Assembly: GCA_020466095.1 (NCBI GenBank)
Contig: CM035808.1
Location: forward strand, 35,236,002-35,300,001
Direction of reading: 5' to 3'
Length of the DNA stretch: 64,000 nt
DNA from: Chlorops oryzae
Taxonomy: Eukaryota; Arthropoda; Insecta; Diptera; Chloropidae
Shown: positions 1 through 14,400 of the stretch, piece by piece
Numbering within the stretch: position 1 is the first letter of the stretch
How the letters are laid out: the number at the start of each line of letters is the position of its first letter
Translations under genes and position numbers: made by a program
The notes under the pieces: model-generated
What the model saw: only the letters and a program-made list of their open reading frames with translations
What the model was told of the DNA's origin: nothing
Databases searched by the model: none

Positions 1-3000
1 CAGCGACTGGCTTGGTATCGTGCCATATTTCGGTACTTTGTAATTGACTAATCATTCTTTGGAGTTCTTCTGAAAGTTTCAAATTTGAATCATCAATCTA
101 TAAGTTCAACCAAAAGTTTAAAAATGCCTTCTAATGAGCAAACATTTATAGCACGCCAGATTAATAAGCATGATTGGCAATTGATTTATTTGTTAGCCAA
201 TTAATATACGAGCTTAAGCAATTCATCCACACTGGTTACGACTATATGTCACTTGTAATTGAATAATGTCTCATTAGAGTCCTAAGAGTTTAATTTGAAA
301 ATTTAATTAACCAAATAAAGCTTTGTAGAATTTCAAGCACCAGATTAAAAGTGTGCATATTTGCAACCTTCGTGTTTGCATATTTAGTTGACTAAGTCCT
401 TGATTAATAAGTTTCATACATGCTCAAGAGGTATTTAAAAAATAACCATAGTATTTTTGTTTAAAATCGTTAAAAACAAAAGAAAATATTTCCGAAAATA
501 AACAACTACGGTATCTGCGAGAGCCATCAGTGTGTAAAAGAACATATATAAATATCAGTTCAACAGTTTTATTTCTGGGATGTTCACAGTTGAAGGAAAT
601 AAAGTTTCGAAAACAACGCGTTTAAAGTTTCGAAAGCAGAGGAAATGGCTTACAGCACGTGTGTGAATTTCAAGGAATTCCGGTCTGATTTTTTCACAGC
701 ATATTCTCAATAGGTTAAACTATCGAAATATGGTTCAAAAAGGAATCGATTTTTAAAACTGGTCACACCAAAATAGCCCCTAAAGAAAAGTTGCAATCAA
801 TAAGCTGAAGCAACAACCAACGCCATTGTCTACTTAGGTACCTTACTTTAAGTAAAACCATCTTGAAAAAAAGAAGACCACACGATGAACAAACAAATGT
901 GCATGAGACTCCTTATGACACGCTCTTGCTACAAAAACGTTTGCGATTAAATCAGTTTAAGCTTCACGCTAGAAAAGCGTCATCGAAAAAGTTTCAAATT
1001 AATTAAGTTTAAAGTGTTTCAGAGTAAGCTCAAGGAGATTTTCCGGAGGTTGGGCTACTCGTAAATAAAGAATAGATTTCAAAATACTATTTAAGCGTAT
1101 GTGTAAAGGAGACAGAAGTGTTAGAAATAAGTATATTGAATATGACTCAAAGATTTTTTGTTTCTGATGAGTGTTCGATCTTTAATTGTTGGGAGAGATA
1201 ACTGATTTTTCAAAGCGACCTCATCTAGTTTTTTCTTTCTTAGAAACTCAAATTTATGTCATCATAAATTTTCCTTTCGTGCTGCAATTTCTGTACACCG
1301 ATATGGATTTTTTGATACTGATTTAATTTGATGCTGATCCACTGCTGAGTCCTTTGATTAATGTTTCCGATAGCGTAAGTTTCCATTAGGCCGCTATAAA
1401 CCAATCTTACCAGGAAGAAATGACTGTGGAAAACCCTTAAAAATGTTAAGAGATATCTAATGAATTTCGACTTAATTAAGTTAAGTTAAAGCTTCTGAAG
1501 TCTAAATTCTTAATTGTTGGCACAAATGCAAGTTCATAAAATTTCCTTGCTTACGACGACTTACGCATGCGAGAGTTTTGCCTCAACTTAATGCGAATAA
1601 AACGTAATACTCGAGTTCAGATGCTCATAAAAAATTCAAATTCTGTTTAAGCTTGCAGGATATTGTGTGACGTGATCCTTGCCACATGAAATTTTGTCAA
1701 AAAAAAAAAAAATAAATAAATAAAAAAAAACAAAAACAAATAAAAATAAAAATAAAAAAATGAAAAAATTAGAAGGAAGGAGTGGAGGAAGGGCTCGGTT
1801 TAAGAGGCCGTGATAAAAATGTGTACAAAATTTTTTTTATTAGTTTTTTCATTTTTATTTCTTCTTTGAAAGCCCTTCGGCACTATTCGAATTCGTGGTA
1901 AGGCGGCTCAGATTTTTCTCCCCTTTTATATTTTTTTTGAGCACTTCTCTAAAAAGCATTGGAATGAAGTGCGCTTTACTTGTGCGCCCAGTGTATATTG
2001 TGTTGCCTTGAATAAGTTTTCTCAGCCCTAAGACTTTTATTGTACTTTCCGTTTTTGCTTTTACTATTTTCGAGCCTTTGACTTAATACAATAAGAATCG
2101 GTTTGCGTGTCGCGCGCGAGAAGGAAACTGCAAAGTAGTCTTCACAAATCGTGAAAAAAGGAGAAGAAAATTCCTGCCGTTCACATAATGCGATTCGTCT
2201 TAAATAGAATTACAGCAGAGGAAAATTGCAAAACGTGATGGGAATCATATGAATTCGAGAGTAAGGAAGCAAGACGAAAAGCAAAACACACACATACACG
2301 TGCGCATAGCTAAGTAAAAAAGTTATCGCTTCATACAATATGCAATTGTTGCCATTGTCTTTTTGGCTTTGTTTTTAATACTCTTGAACTAGTTACCACA
2401 CGGCATAGTTTTGGCAAATGTTCGCACACACACACACACACACATTTGCATGCATTCTCTCACACACGGCCGTATCACGTTTTGATAGAAGCAACTTAAA
2501 AAAGAAAAATAAATGAAATTCGGGCAAAAACGTATGAGGAGTGTCCCAAAAAAAATGTTGTCACGCGTTTGGCGCATTATTTTCGTTGCAAACTCGAAAT
2601 TTCCCGAAGTGTAGCGGAGTGAAGAAAATTCGTTTAGACGGAGCGTGTTAAGGGGGAATGTGACACATGGACACGCTCGCATATTTTACTGATAACATAA
2701 GCCTCTTTACTAGCTAGCCGCGGTAACAGTGTCAAGGTAGAGTGGCAGAGTGGTTGGTAGAGTGGCATGATATTTCACAGCACTTGCCAGGATAACGTAA
2801 TAAATTTAACATTCTAACCTATTCGGATAAGTGCCTATCGTAATCATAATCTATTTTAATATTTATTTGACATTTCAGCGATTTGTTTTCCAACAAAAAA
2901 AAAAAAAGGAAAAAATTGACTCGAATTACAAACTAACTGAAAAACGTAAAATGGTCAAACATATGTCTTTCCTTATCTCATGAAAAAGTTTTATCATGGG

Positions 3001-5344
3001 CAATATTCATTTTAAAAAGACATTTCCCAGGATGGAGAGATTTATGTTATTCATGACTTATATATATAAATTGATTGCACTTGTCATACATGTCGTTCCT
3101 TTTTTTACGGTTCTTCTCCTTAGGTATTTATTCTGATCTTAGTCACTAAGGACTTTTATGTTGAAAAAACCCTCGAAGACTGCTTAAATGAATAGACAAT
3201 GTTCTCTGTTGAAGTGTGTGAGGATGTCACTTTTTATTTACTTTCTTTTTGTTGTATATTTTTTTTTTTTTTGAGTCAAATGTCAGCTATCAATTAAGAG
3301 TCTTTTGTCTTACATGAGACAACATTACCCTCAGTGGATTCTGCTGCAGTACTTTTGTATTGCTTTGTTTCTAAAGAGCCATGGCCTTACAAGCATATTG
3401 TCGGCGTTCTCCATCGACAAACGAACATATGTAGGTACGATGTACATGTGTTTATAAACAAACACAAACTTTTGACATTGAAGCTGTCAGAGTTTAAGCA
3501 CAGATATTACACATGCATATTTGTGTGTTTCTGTAGTCTTTTTTGTATGTTTATTTGTGCGTGTATCGAAAGCTGAGATGCAATCGTTTCGGTGCCACCA
3601 ACAACGTTAGCAGCAGCGCCAGCCTTAGCGACAACGTTATTTTCATCGCTGTCATTCACATTCACAAGGAACTGTGTCTCCTTTGAGCTGCATCGTTTGT
3701 CGTCTTGTATCCTTTATGACAAATACGATTTTGTGGCCTTAGGAGATGAACTTTGACAAAGCCGGCAGCATACATTGAGGAATTTCTGAATATAAGTCGA
3801 AAGGTTTACGGCGTTGTTCTTTTTTTTCTTTGTTTTTGTATTAATAGCAATATTGTACTATAATACGAACGACAGTGACGTGTCAGTGTACGGCAGTGTG
3901 TTGTGACCTTAATAAAAGGATACATAAGTGAAAATTGGCAAGCAGTAGGGGAGAAACTTTTTTAATTTAAAAAGTTTTCTTAAGTGGTTGTGTTTTTTTT
4001 TTCTTCTTTTCTTCTTCTTTCTGTTGTTGGGCAAATGTCATTCCCGATCGATGGAAAGCAATAAGTCAATATATAAAAGAGTAAAAAGGTGTTTGTTCCT
4101 TGGTGAAAATTCCTATACATTCTCGATTTTGTTAACATATTCGATTAACGAATAGAAAACAAGCGAAATAAATAAATAAAGAAAAAAATCGTTCGTCTGA
4201 TAAAATAAAATAAAAATAACGTGTGAATTTCGTTTAAGAAATGAAGAAAACTTTTCTAATTAACTGTTGGGTAAATACTGACGTATACGCAATGTTTTGC
4301 TGCAGAGCAATGACGTTACGTATACGCAGAGTACGAACAATTTTCCAATAGTTTTTTCAAAGGAATAAATACTTCAAATTGCATCATCTACATTTGAAAG
4401 ATATACACGAAAAACCAAAGTATCGCTTTGCTTGTGATATTATTTTTATAATTGATTTCTTTATTTGAGTTAACAAATTGTGCGCAAAAACTTTGTGAAC
4501 AAATTGGTGAATAAAAGAAATTTGGCAAGCAAACTTAATTGAGGAATATTTTAAAGTTTTTGCAAGAAAGAACTGACGAAGAATAAACATTTGATTAGAA
4601 GTTAGTTAAAGGGACAAAAACAATGTTCTAGGAACAGTGCCAAAGGACGACTTGAATTAGATGATTAGACGCCATCAGGGAAGCAGCAGAAGACATTTAA
4701 CTGTTGACCAATGTAAAGGGGACACCCTACAGATGGGACGAAATCAAGACAATAAAATGAAGTTAAGAAACGAAATACTTTCCCTAGAAAGTGTTTTATC
4801 GAAATTAAAGCTGAAAATTTTAATAAAAGAATCTTTAAAACAAACCACATCTGCTTTAACGTGCAGATGAAGGTCCACATCAAGTGCAGTTATTTTTTTT
4901 GGCACTTAAAAAATATAAACTGTTCATCGATGGGAAAAACGATAATTTGTTCGAAAATATGAAAAGCATTTTACCTCTAGAGTGTAGACACACAGTAAGC
5001 GAAGACCACACACCTACTCGGATTAAGGGTTCTCTTTTTGTTTCGAGCAAAACTTTTGCTAGGTCTCTCGACTGCCACTCGACGAATTTTGAGGGAATTA
5101 AATGCACTCCTGTAGCAAGTAAGGAATTTCCGCTTGAAAATTTTGAGCCATCAAAAGAAAAAGTGCCAAGCATACGAGCAGCACGTAACGTGACGAAGTC
5201 AAAATAGTGAGGTGCATCGTTGCTGAATTGAAGCGCACAGCATAAAAATGCAGCTTCCGACACACGTTCGTAAATATGTAAAGGCATACATACACACACA
5301 CGCGCACACATCTATTTACTTAGCACAAAGTTAGTATCGCTTAC
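1..5344 (-). other. nAChRalpha3: Intron 4 of nAChR alpha3 (partial)
   Basis: AT-rich noncoding DNA with poly-A tracts (near 1700) and a CA repeat. The short frames in it show no coding character. The next receptor exon was not found, so the intron continues beyond the left edge. Confidence 0.8.
2425..2444. repeat. (CA)10 microsatellite
   Basis: Uninterrupted CA dinucleotides in intron 4. Confidence 0.9.
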
Positions 5345-5460
5345 CTTACTGCAGGAACTTCGAGTATATCCCATTCGACTGATGTGTAAAATTCGGATAG
5401 ATCCACACCGACTTCAACAACATTTGTACCATTCAGTTCATCGATATGCCGTAGGTCCAC
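5345..5460 (-). CDS. nAChRalpha3: nAChR alpha3 coding exon 4 (residues 178-216, loop F)
   Basis: Acceptor cttattttcag is followed by [20 protein letters not shown] and [18 protein letters not shown], then AG before the donor GTAAGCG, so the next Arg codon (AG|A or AG|G) finishes in an exon outside the window. The segment covers beta strands 8-9 and loop F of the ligand-binding domain; NGT at 187 is a glycosylation sequon. The next expected exon, carrying the Cys-Cys pair of loop C, was looked for in 1-5344 on the minus strand and not found, so intron 4 is at least 5.3 kb. Confidence 0.94.
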
Positions 5461-8400
5461 CTGAAAATAAGTCAAAACGCTTGAGAATTCGAGAATTTGA
5501 GAATTTGAGAATTTCATCCGTTCGTTCGTTCGATCGTTCGGTTGGTTCAATTTGAAAGCAATAGAGCGAGTACGTAACGGAAAATATAGGAAGCGGAAAT
5601 CGCACGTACCTACCAAATTATAGGGGCATGTGTATCTGTGCGTGTGTGCTTGGGAGTAATTGCTGTGTGAATGTGTGCATTTCGATTTCAATAGTTATTG
5701 GTGAACATTTTCGACATGTTTGATGTGATCTATTGATCTAACGGTACACATTTTGACAAATGCTTCGAAATGCAAATGACAGCATCCGGGGATAGAGATG
5801 CTTTCATTTGGGCAATGCACTGACATACAACTTGATATACGCAGGCAGACAGATAGAGAGAGAGCGAGCAAGAGTGGGGGAAAATTTCCGACGAAATGTG
5901 TCTCAAATGATGCGTATTAAGTTGACTTTTTATTATGATTATTTTTGTTTTTTTTTGGTGCATGTGCACAACATCATCTGGCCACACATTTCTGATGTTG
6001 ATGAATGAGCTGAAAGTTGGCACTGCATGTCACACTGATGAAGACTGGATCGTCGTGTGAAAATTCCACAAGCACACAGAGAGAAATATTTCAAGTGGAA
6101 TTTTATGCTTTATTAGGGCTTATTAAGTGGAAGCCATCTAGCGTCTCATTTTGGTTTTTTTTTACCATTGCCAATGGGTAAAGAGGGTTTCTGTTCATTA
6201 GAGCTACGATAAAAAATTATGCAATTTTTCGCATGTGAGTACGAGAGACAAAGGATTAAAGGATTTTTTGAAGTTGATGTTAGGGTCGTACAAACATGAT
6301 TGGCTTAAAGAAAATTTCCATCATAATCAAAAGTATGTTTTCAGAAATTTCTTTCAGTTAAGCCTTTAAAGTTTAAGGAAAGTGTGCACTTAAAGGATTT
6401 TTAAACTTAGATTTAAATCCTATTTCGCTTTTGTTCTGCGCGTCTTCAAAACAACATTCTCAATACCTGTCTTAAGGGCAGAAAATTTCGTTGCCTCGAT
6501 ACTCTCGAGCAATCAAATCGTTTGCAAGTGACACTGATACCTGTCTGTTGGCACTGTCAAGCAACCAGCTGCAATTTAAGCAAACAAAAAAAAAAAAAAA
6601 AAAGAAAAAGAAAATCTCGTATTAGGAATGTCAATGACAAAAGTCATCTCGTTGCGCTTGCCGCACACGAAGGAAAATTGGTCGAAATTGGCCAAAAAAT
6701 CGTTCGAAGAAAATCATGGAAAAGTGAAGCTCGCGATGGGAACGACGAACGTGAAAAACATTTTTTTCGAAAACCAACTCAGAACGATACACTCTGAGGC
6801 GGCGAAATTGATGCAATTGAATGCAAGTATCGGAATGCTAAGGATATTGAGTCAAATTTTGGAAGCGATGTCAGCGATAGGGAAAGGATAAAAGAGATGA
6901 GAAGGATTTTTAGGATTGGCTAAGAGGTTGAAGGTGAGCAAGAACAAGTTAAATGGGTGGAAAATAATTATAAAATACCCACAAGTGAGTTTTTTCCTAA
7001 ACGAAGAAAATGTCACTCTAAATCTGTGGTTGACTCACAAAACGACTTAGTTCACCTTTTCTGTTTTACGAGAAAAATCGATTTTGAATGTGCAAATGTT
7101 TAGGCTAGGATGATAAAGTTAGAAGAGAAATCTGTATCATTTAACCAGGCACAATTTTAAGGTATCGTGTATATCTAATGATGCCATATTTTTTTTAATG
7201 AAAAAATGGTTTTCCTGAGAACTGTAATGATTTCGCGGGATTTTGAGGAAAGAAAACAGGATCAAAAAAAAAGGATATTTATTTCAGTGTTTTATTTAGA
7301 AAAATAAATGACAAATTTTATTCAATCGACATATTTATGTATTCGTTAACAATAACGTAATTATCGTCGTTATTTACAGTTGTAATGGAGTTAGTTTTCA
7401 GATTTTAATGTGTTGAAAGAAAAATAAAATTAAGCAAAAACATCGATGGTATCGATGTTTTTATCCTTAATTAATTACTACCTATTGGATATTTTTTTCA
7501 ACTATCGCCCATCTCTATAGTGAACTCACACAGAGTGACCGAAAAATGTCGGTATGGCAGCTACGCTTGCGTATGTGTATTAGTTTTCGAAGATTTTTTT
7601 CGCCGCGTGTTATGTCATTTGCATGTCCTGTGGTGAATTTTTGAATTTAAAATTGTCTTTAAAAATAAAAAGGAAGAAAACAGGATAAAAAATGATTTAA
7701 ATCTCATTCACGGGATGGGTTTTTAGAGAAGAAAAAAAGGACTATCCCGCGAAAAAAAAGATGAATGGCGGCATTATGTTTAACTTTTAAATGCTTCCTT
7801 TAGGCTCATAGACTCCAAAATAGTTTAAACTTTTTGAAGGTTTACACTTTCAAATGATAGTCTTCAGGAGAGTTTAAGCCAGGTTTAATAAGTTTATATG
7901 AAAATTTTTGAAATATTCAAATATAGCAAAGATTATTGATTTGGATTTTGTTTTGCTTGGTTTTGTAGACTTTCGTTTTGTAGTTATGGAAGTGTTGGAT
8001 TATGTTAAACTGGCATGAAGACTAAAAAATATTCTCCAGAACTTAGATTTTCGAAGTTCTTAGGCCGAGTAGAAGACTACGCCACTTAATGTTTCAAAAT
8101 ACTTTCACTAATTGACGCGGTGCCGATAGTAATTTTCCATTAAAATTGTGACATAAGTAGTTTGTCGCGGAAAATGTGGATTTAAGTCGCTTCCAAACGT
8201 AGTGTCAAGATTTTGATTTGGAATCCTTTTTTGCTTTTTAAATGAAAGTAGACTACTTCCGTTATAAACACATTTTTGCTTAAAAAAAATGGACTTAAAT
8301 CGTTTTGCCGGTCAACCACGGAAATGATTTCTCGTGTCTTCGGATTAACTTGATTGAAATATTTCTCTGAAATTACAAAAACTTATCTGACCTAGTCACA

Positions 8401-11400
8401 AACAAGAGTTAATCAAAAAGTAGAGAGACAATAAAAACTCCTTCATCACCCTAACAAAATGCATATCGTATGGCAAATGAAGTAACTTTTTCCCACATTT
8501 TTTTTTCAGCAGGGATAGAGAATGTATTGCATTTGAATGGAAATTAGTTTCAAAAAAAAAAACAACTTTCTATCGTGTCATGCCTTCAGCTCTTTTTTCT
8601 ATTTGCTTTTGATAACTTTCTCTCGCATGACTTCATGATTTTGACTGTGGGGTCAAATTTGCCTTCATTCATTGTGTCCTTTTCTTTTTCCCTCTATATT
8701 TTTTTTTCGAGGGAAGTCCCATTAAATGCACGACGCGCAATCAACAGCGAAGCTTATGATTCATGGGTTTTGTCAGTCTCTAGCAGATGGGTATTTACTC
8801 TGATTTCAGCAAGTAGGTCATGATTTATGTTACAAAACCAACAATTTCCTTTTTTCTTCCCCAAAAAAAAAATTTAAAAAAAAATCGCTAGATTATTGGG
8901 GTCAGTTTTTACATTTAATTAAAGAGCAACTCTTTGAAGGAAAAGAAAAGAATGAGTTAAAAAAATTTTCTCCGTCGGAGGCACTTTAAATATTTAAACA
9001 TAAAATTATGCCACTGCAACGCATAGACAAATTTAAATAACACGATTGAAGCCTTTTTTTTTTGAATTACAAATTCTATTAAATAAATCCCAAAGACTCT
9101 GTGCAACTGCCATTCGTGCAAGCGAACGATGCAAGTAATTATTTCTCTCAAGCAGTGCAAATAGAAAGTCTCTTAATAAGCATAAATTAAATTACTTTTG
9201 CGAATTTATGCCAACATTGCATAAGAAAGAAAGATTCCGGAACTCAGCAAAGGCGCATTCATTCACGATCATGTATGCATGTACATATTCACCAGTGCTG
9301 CCAGATGACTTTTCTTACAAAGCGGGATTTTTTCGAAACTTAAAAAAAAAAAAAATGCGGAACAAGTTTTATTAGATTTTCGTGAAAAAAGGCAGACATT
9401 CCTCAAAAGAACTCGTTAAAATTTTATTCACAACGACTTTTTCTTTTAACCCAAAAGTTTCTCGCTTTCCGAATGTTTTATCTCAGTTATTTTTCTGATA
9501 TTCGTTAATTATGTTCCCACCACGGTTGCTAAATATTTCTTTTTCGTGTTTGAAGTTTTTGAAAAACATTGCTCGGCGTGACATTCAAATTTGAGGCAAA
9601 AAGCGATACGTCCCACAGTGGGATCGCTCCATATCTCATGCGGAAAGAAATAGCAAGAGTGGACCGGTCATAATGAAAATTGGTAAACTTGACTTAATTG
9701 AGGTAATTAAGAAATAAACCAAAATTCATCTAAAATGGTCCACAACTTGGGTACCCGCCATAAACCTCTATTTATAGTTTTGTATGGCAGCTCTACCGAC
9801 TTAAGTCACACTTTGCCAGAATGTTATCTATGCTCAAAAATAAACGTATGCACTAAATGGTTCACACCTGATAGTCCCAAAGGGTACCTTTCCTAGATTT
9901 ATGTCCATTTTACTCAGTACTCAGGCCGCAACCAAAAATAGTACTGGATCGCCTATGTGCACTTAAATTTTTGTTAAAATCTCACTGATGCGCCATCTAA
10001 TTTGAATGAAATTTATTTTTTTAATGAAAGCAAATACGTAGGTGTATTTTTTAAAAAAAGGACCAGTGCAAAACTGGGAATACACTGAAAAAAAAAATTA
10101 ATACTTTCTTTTTAGGTTTTTGGTTTTTAGGTTTTCTCAGTGTAAAATTAAAAAAAATCTTTCGATTCCCTGTTATACTAGCAATCAGTCAACTTTTGTT
10201 TCACTTTCCTATCTAAATGAGTTTTTGAGATATGAAATTATGAAAAAAGGCTTACTAAACAAGGATTTTCAAGGACCATTCTCAATAGAATCCTAAAAAG
10301 TAGTCGCTACAGTGTTTTAAGATAGCATCTATCAAAAATCCCAAAAAAATTTAGACTTCCTTTCAGGAGGCTGCACGCATTCTTTAGCTGGCCAGACTCT
10401 ATAAAATCCGAGCCCTGCTAATGACGAATTTTTGCATAAAAAAAGAACTTAATCGAGAAAACCGCAGTATCCGCAGTTTTTTTCAATGATTCGTTAGAAG
10501 AGACTCCACCCTTTCCTTTTTTATTAACACAATTTTCAATTCTTTTTGAAAACCACTCTTAATTTTAATAAAAACCAAATTTAACGAGACAATGTTGGAT
10601 TTTATAGCGAAAAAATCCTAACCAATTTGACTAAATTTTTTTCCGTAATTAGACCAAAAACTTTTTTTAACGTGAGCTTAATTTTTTACATAAACAAATG
10701 TTTTTAGTTATGTATTTTTCTTATGTAGACATTGCTCTATTGAATGAATTCATCAAATCGAAAAATGCAATATTTTTTTGCTGAAATCCCACTGTGCGTC
10801 CCACGAAATGCAGGACGTATGGCAACGCTGGTGTGTGTGTCTATATTGTATGTATGCAAAATTTGTGCAAAGCAAATTTAATTTTAAATGCGTTCAAAAA
10901 TGTATGCTTAATTATTTACGCTTAATAAACATACATACATCGGTACATATGTCAAAGTGCCAACAAAGAATTATAATGAATAAGTGCGTTGGCAATGTGA
11001 ATTGGGAGGAAATGCGCGAACTCAAAGGGAAATTTTCACAAAATTTTGTAAGGCAATTAAAACGTATTATGGCTACATTTGTACGTATTCAAATGTGCGT
11101 TGCACATACGTCACGGCGGCCCGATGAATTTTATGAAAGATTTTCGCTTTATAAAAGGACGTCAGTTGTTCCAGTTGGAAAATTTTACAAGAATTCGCAA
11201 AGTTTGACTGCATTTTATTTAAATTAGAAAAGTGAAATTTGCTTTGACATTGCGTTGTTGAAATTATTAAAAGTTTACTATTGACACTGAAATGTTTATG
11301 GCAAGTCATTAAATTGCCGAAAAAGAAACGGGGAGAGATAGGATATGCATTTCAATTTAACACATACGCATATGAGAGAGTCACTTTTCGCAACTGATAG

Positions 11401-14400
11401 GATCAGAACTCCTTTGAAGATAACAAAAAAAAAATATCTTAAACTTTAAGCTATAAACTTCAATACATTTCTCTAAACGCTGCGCTTTTTCTATTCGAAT
11501 TTCCCTTTCAAATAATTGACAAAGCTTCTTGAGTCCATTACATTAAAAGTGCAAAACAAAAGCCATAAAAATCCATTGGAGGAGACCACAAATGGTTTTT
11601 TTTCGGTTCTTTTGTTATATAGGATTTTAGCTTGGAAGCAATTGCTTTTCAATGTGGACTTGCCATTAGCCATCGCCACAAATGGTTAGCCCTAATAAGT
11701 GCTTAAATTACCAACACCCCGAAATTGAAGCCTATTATATTCTTTAGAGAAAAATATTGAGCATTTCTCGAATAGAGCTTCACTTATACGATATGAATGC
11801 TCGTTTGCTGATTGCGTTGAGAGTTAAAGGAAAGGAAAGTCGGAGCAAGGACATAAAGCCATTGAACTGTGTGTAATAAAAGTATTTTGTGAAAGCTAAC
11901 AAACAGAGAAGCAGAACCATTTATATGTGGAAATAATTCTGCGATGTATGTATTTATATGTTCCCTAATGGTTGAATTTTCTCCGGGGAAATGTAAGAAG
12001 CCAATGGAGAAGTGAGGTTTTTTTTTTTCCAAATGAAAGAAGTGCTTATGTTTCGAATCAATACTTTGCGGATCTCTCTTTTCTGGTTGCATTAAAAAAA
12101 TTCTTTTTATAGATCTTGAATAGTAAAATTGGCAGTGTTCACGTTGTATATACAATTTAATCATTCTTCCAATCTATTCCTCCATCAAGAAGCTATATCT
12201 GTTTATGTACTTTAGACTTCAAGAGATAAAAAGAAATTATTCCTATTCCAAAAGCTTTTATTACAGTTCTCTTGTCTTTCAAACGCAACGAAAGTGATGT
12301 AAAAAGCGACAGAATAATGGCGTAGGGAATTCAAAGCCATCGAGACATTTTTATGAGCAACTGGAATATTTTTGAATTGAAGTTAAAAATAATAGAAATA
12401 TATTTTTAGCTTAGCTTCCCAAGAATGTGAAAGCATAGACGGGAATAGGGTAGAAAGACGAAGTCAAAGCGGCGGCTTTAATGTATTTATTCTAGTTTTG
12501 AATTTGCATTTTCATGGGCTTTATAGACCCCTCTAGCCGATTGTTTTATAGTCATCATGGCTTCATCTTATTGCAATTGATCTATATTTTTATACTGGTT
12601 TGCTGCATATAATAAAACATAAAATAAGATACTTCAAGTGACTTTAGGGATAAGTGTGATGAATCTTAAATATCTGCCCCTACTGAGTGTGTGGGCGCTA
12701 TTCCATTGAGGATAGATTAATTTCAAGTCTCTTCTAAAGTTATGGAATACTTAAAAATTTTAAAAAGGACATCAAAAACTGTTCGCTTTAAATTTCTTAA
12801 AGCTTCGCGTATAAAAAAAAAAAAATTATTTCCGCTTCACAAAATTAAGAAAAAATTAAATAAAATAAAATCAAAGACCGCAACTCACCTGAAATCCATC
12901 ATACGTCCAACTACCAAATTTCATTACGCACGTTTGCTCATCGAAAGGAAAATATTCGACGTCGATTTCGCACGAGCTTTTGTAAATTGCTGGTGGCCGC
13001 CAATCAACACGCCCCGTATAATTCAGGGTGGCTTTCGTAGCGAGGGTAACTTCAAAGTTACCATCAGCGCTGAGGAAGATAGAAAAAAATATATATCTCT
13101 TTTATTTACGAGGACATGCATAAAAAAGTGCTCACATTTCAATAAAGGCTTTTAAGGAATACAAAAATAAAAACACGAAAGCAAAATAAATCGAAATGAA
13201 AAATTGATTTAGTGATTCTATTCATAAATGGCGAACTCATAAAAGCACCATCGATAGATAAATCCATCTCAAGTTCAATTGAAATATTTCAATTCTTCCA
13301 TCATACGAGCAGGACGATTTCTTTTTTCTTCTATTTGCGATACTTACTTATTGTAGAGCACAATATCCGGCCGCCATATATTATCGGAAGGTACATGCAG
13401 CATTTCGACACCGCCATATTCTTTTGGCTCCCATTTGAGTTTGTAGTCATACCAGGATTGTTCCACCCACAAATTGGTTGTCATGATTTGATTCTTCAAA
13501 TTGACATCAATCAATTGCGATAGCTTCAGCTTGATGCGCACTGTAACAGCGTCTGACACATTGACAACGGGTCGTACCAATTTATTGTAGTTGCTGAGAA
13601 GATCGTCGTAAAGGCGTTTGGCATCGGGATTCGATGTGCTGCCTAAAATTTAAGAAAAGGAATGAAATAAAATGATATACAAATATAATTGGGGAGTCAA
13701 AAAAAAAAAATCTAATAATAAAACAGCTCAAGAGGTTACATCGAGAAAAAAACAAGTCGATTGAGTTAATAAATAGAAAAATCAAATACCGTATTCCCAT
13801 GATACCTACTTATACCATTTCCCTTTTCAAAGTGAGATTGACTGTTCCGCTTTTATTTATCGACGCAGTACGACGCTGCGTATGCGCAACGTTTAATTGC
13901 CATATTAAGTCAATGGCATTGTGATAAGGCAGAGAGAACAAATGGAAGGCGTACGAAAATATGTATAAATGAGCGAATAATAAAAATCGAATATATGTAT
14001 TCTGGTGTCACTAAGCAGCGGTTAATATAGTTCTTCGTTCATTAGGAAAGACTTATTTGTTCTTTCTATTTTTATTGCTTAACGAAGCGTTAAAGTAACA
14101 TTTATTTTATATCTCTTTCGGCAAATGGTTTTCGAAGAAGCAGAAATTGCTACATCAGCAAAAACATTAATTCATTAATGGTAATCAAACTGATTAAGTA
14201 AAGCCATTTAGTATGAAATCATTCAAATGCATTAAAAATACTAAGAATCTATCGTGAGCCCTCGTCAAAAACGGCACCATTAGAAAAATGTTTTCGAAGA
14301 TTTTTTTTCGCTTAAGTGCTTCGTCAAGAATATCAGACATTTTTGAAGTTCCTTGAGTTTTGAGTTGTGCCTCTATTGAATAAGGTTTGCAATTATTCAA

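Larger units (their letters stand above)
5461..12888 (-). other. nAChRalpha3: Intron 3 of nAChR alpha3
   Basis: 7.4 kb between the donor GTGAGTTG (12888 down) and the acceptor cttattttcag. It holds the Transib-like element, a 12-bp palindrome and weak GGATTTT/CGCGGGAT inverted motifs at 7232 and 7745; the rest is featureless. Confidence 0.9.

Noticed and set aside
4880..5311. 143-codon minus-strand frame next to exon 4
   Set aside because: Includes the translated CA repeat and no receptor motif; it is downstream of the exon 4 donor and intronic.
7225..7765. MITE with CGCGGGAT ends
   Set aside because: Only about 9 bases mirror each other, with no target duplication; too weak to list as an element.
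9293..10835. CAGTGCTGCCA at 9294 and GGCAACGCTG at 10820 as ends of one hAT element
   Set aside because: Flanking 8-bp sequences do not match and the inner Transib-like ends explain the right side better.
10778..11227. 149-codon frame on the plus strand
   Set aside because: The longest frame in the window, but antisense to the host intron, overlapping the Transib-like right end, with no domain and AT-driven composition.
12742..13155. 137-codon frame on the plus strand
   Set aside because: Shadow of nAChR alpha3 exon 3 on the opposite strand plus poly-Lys from A-rich intron.
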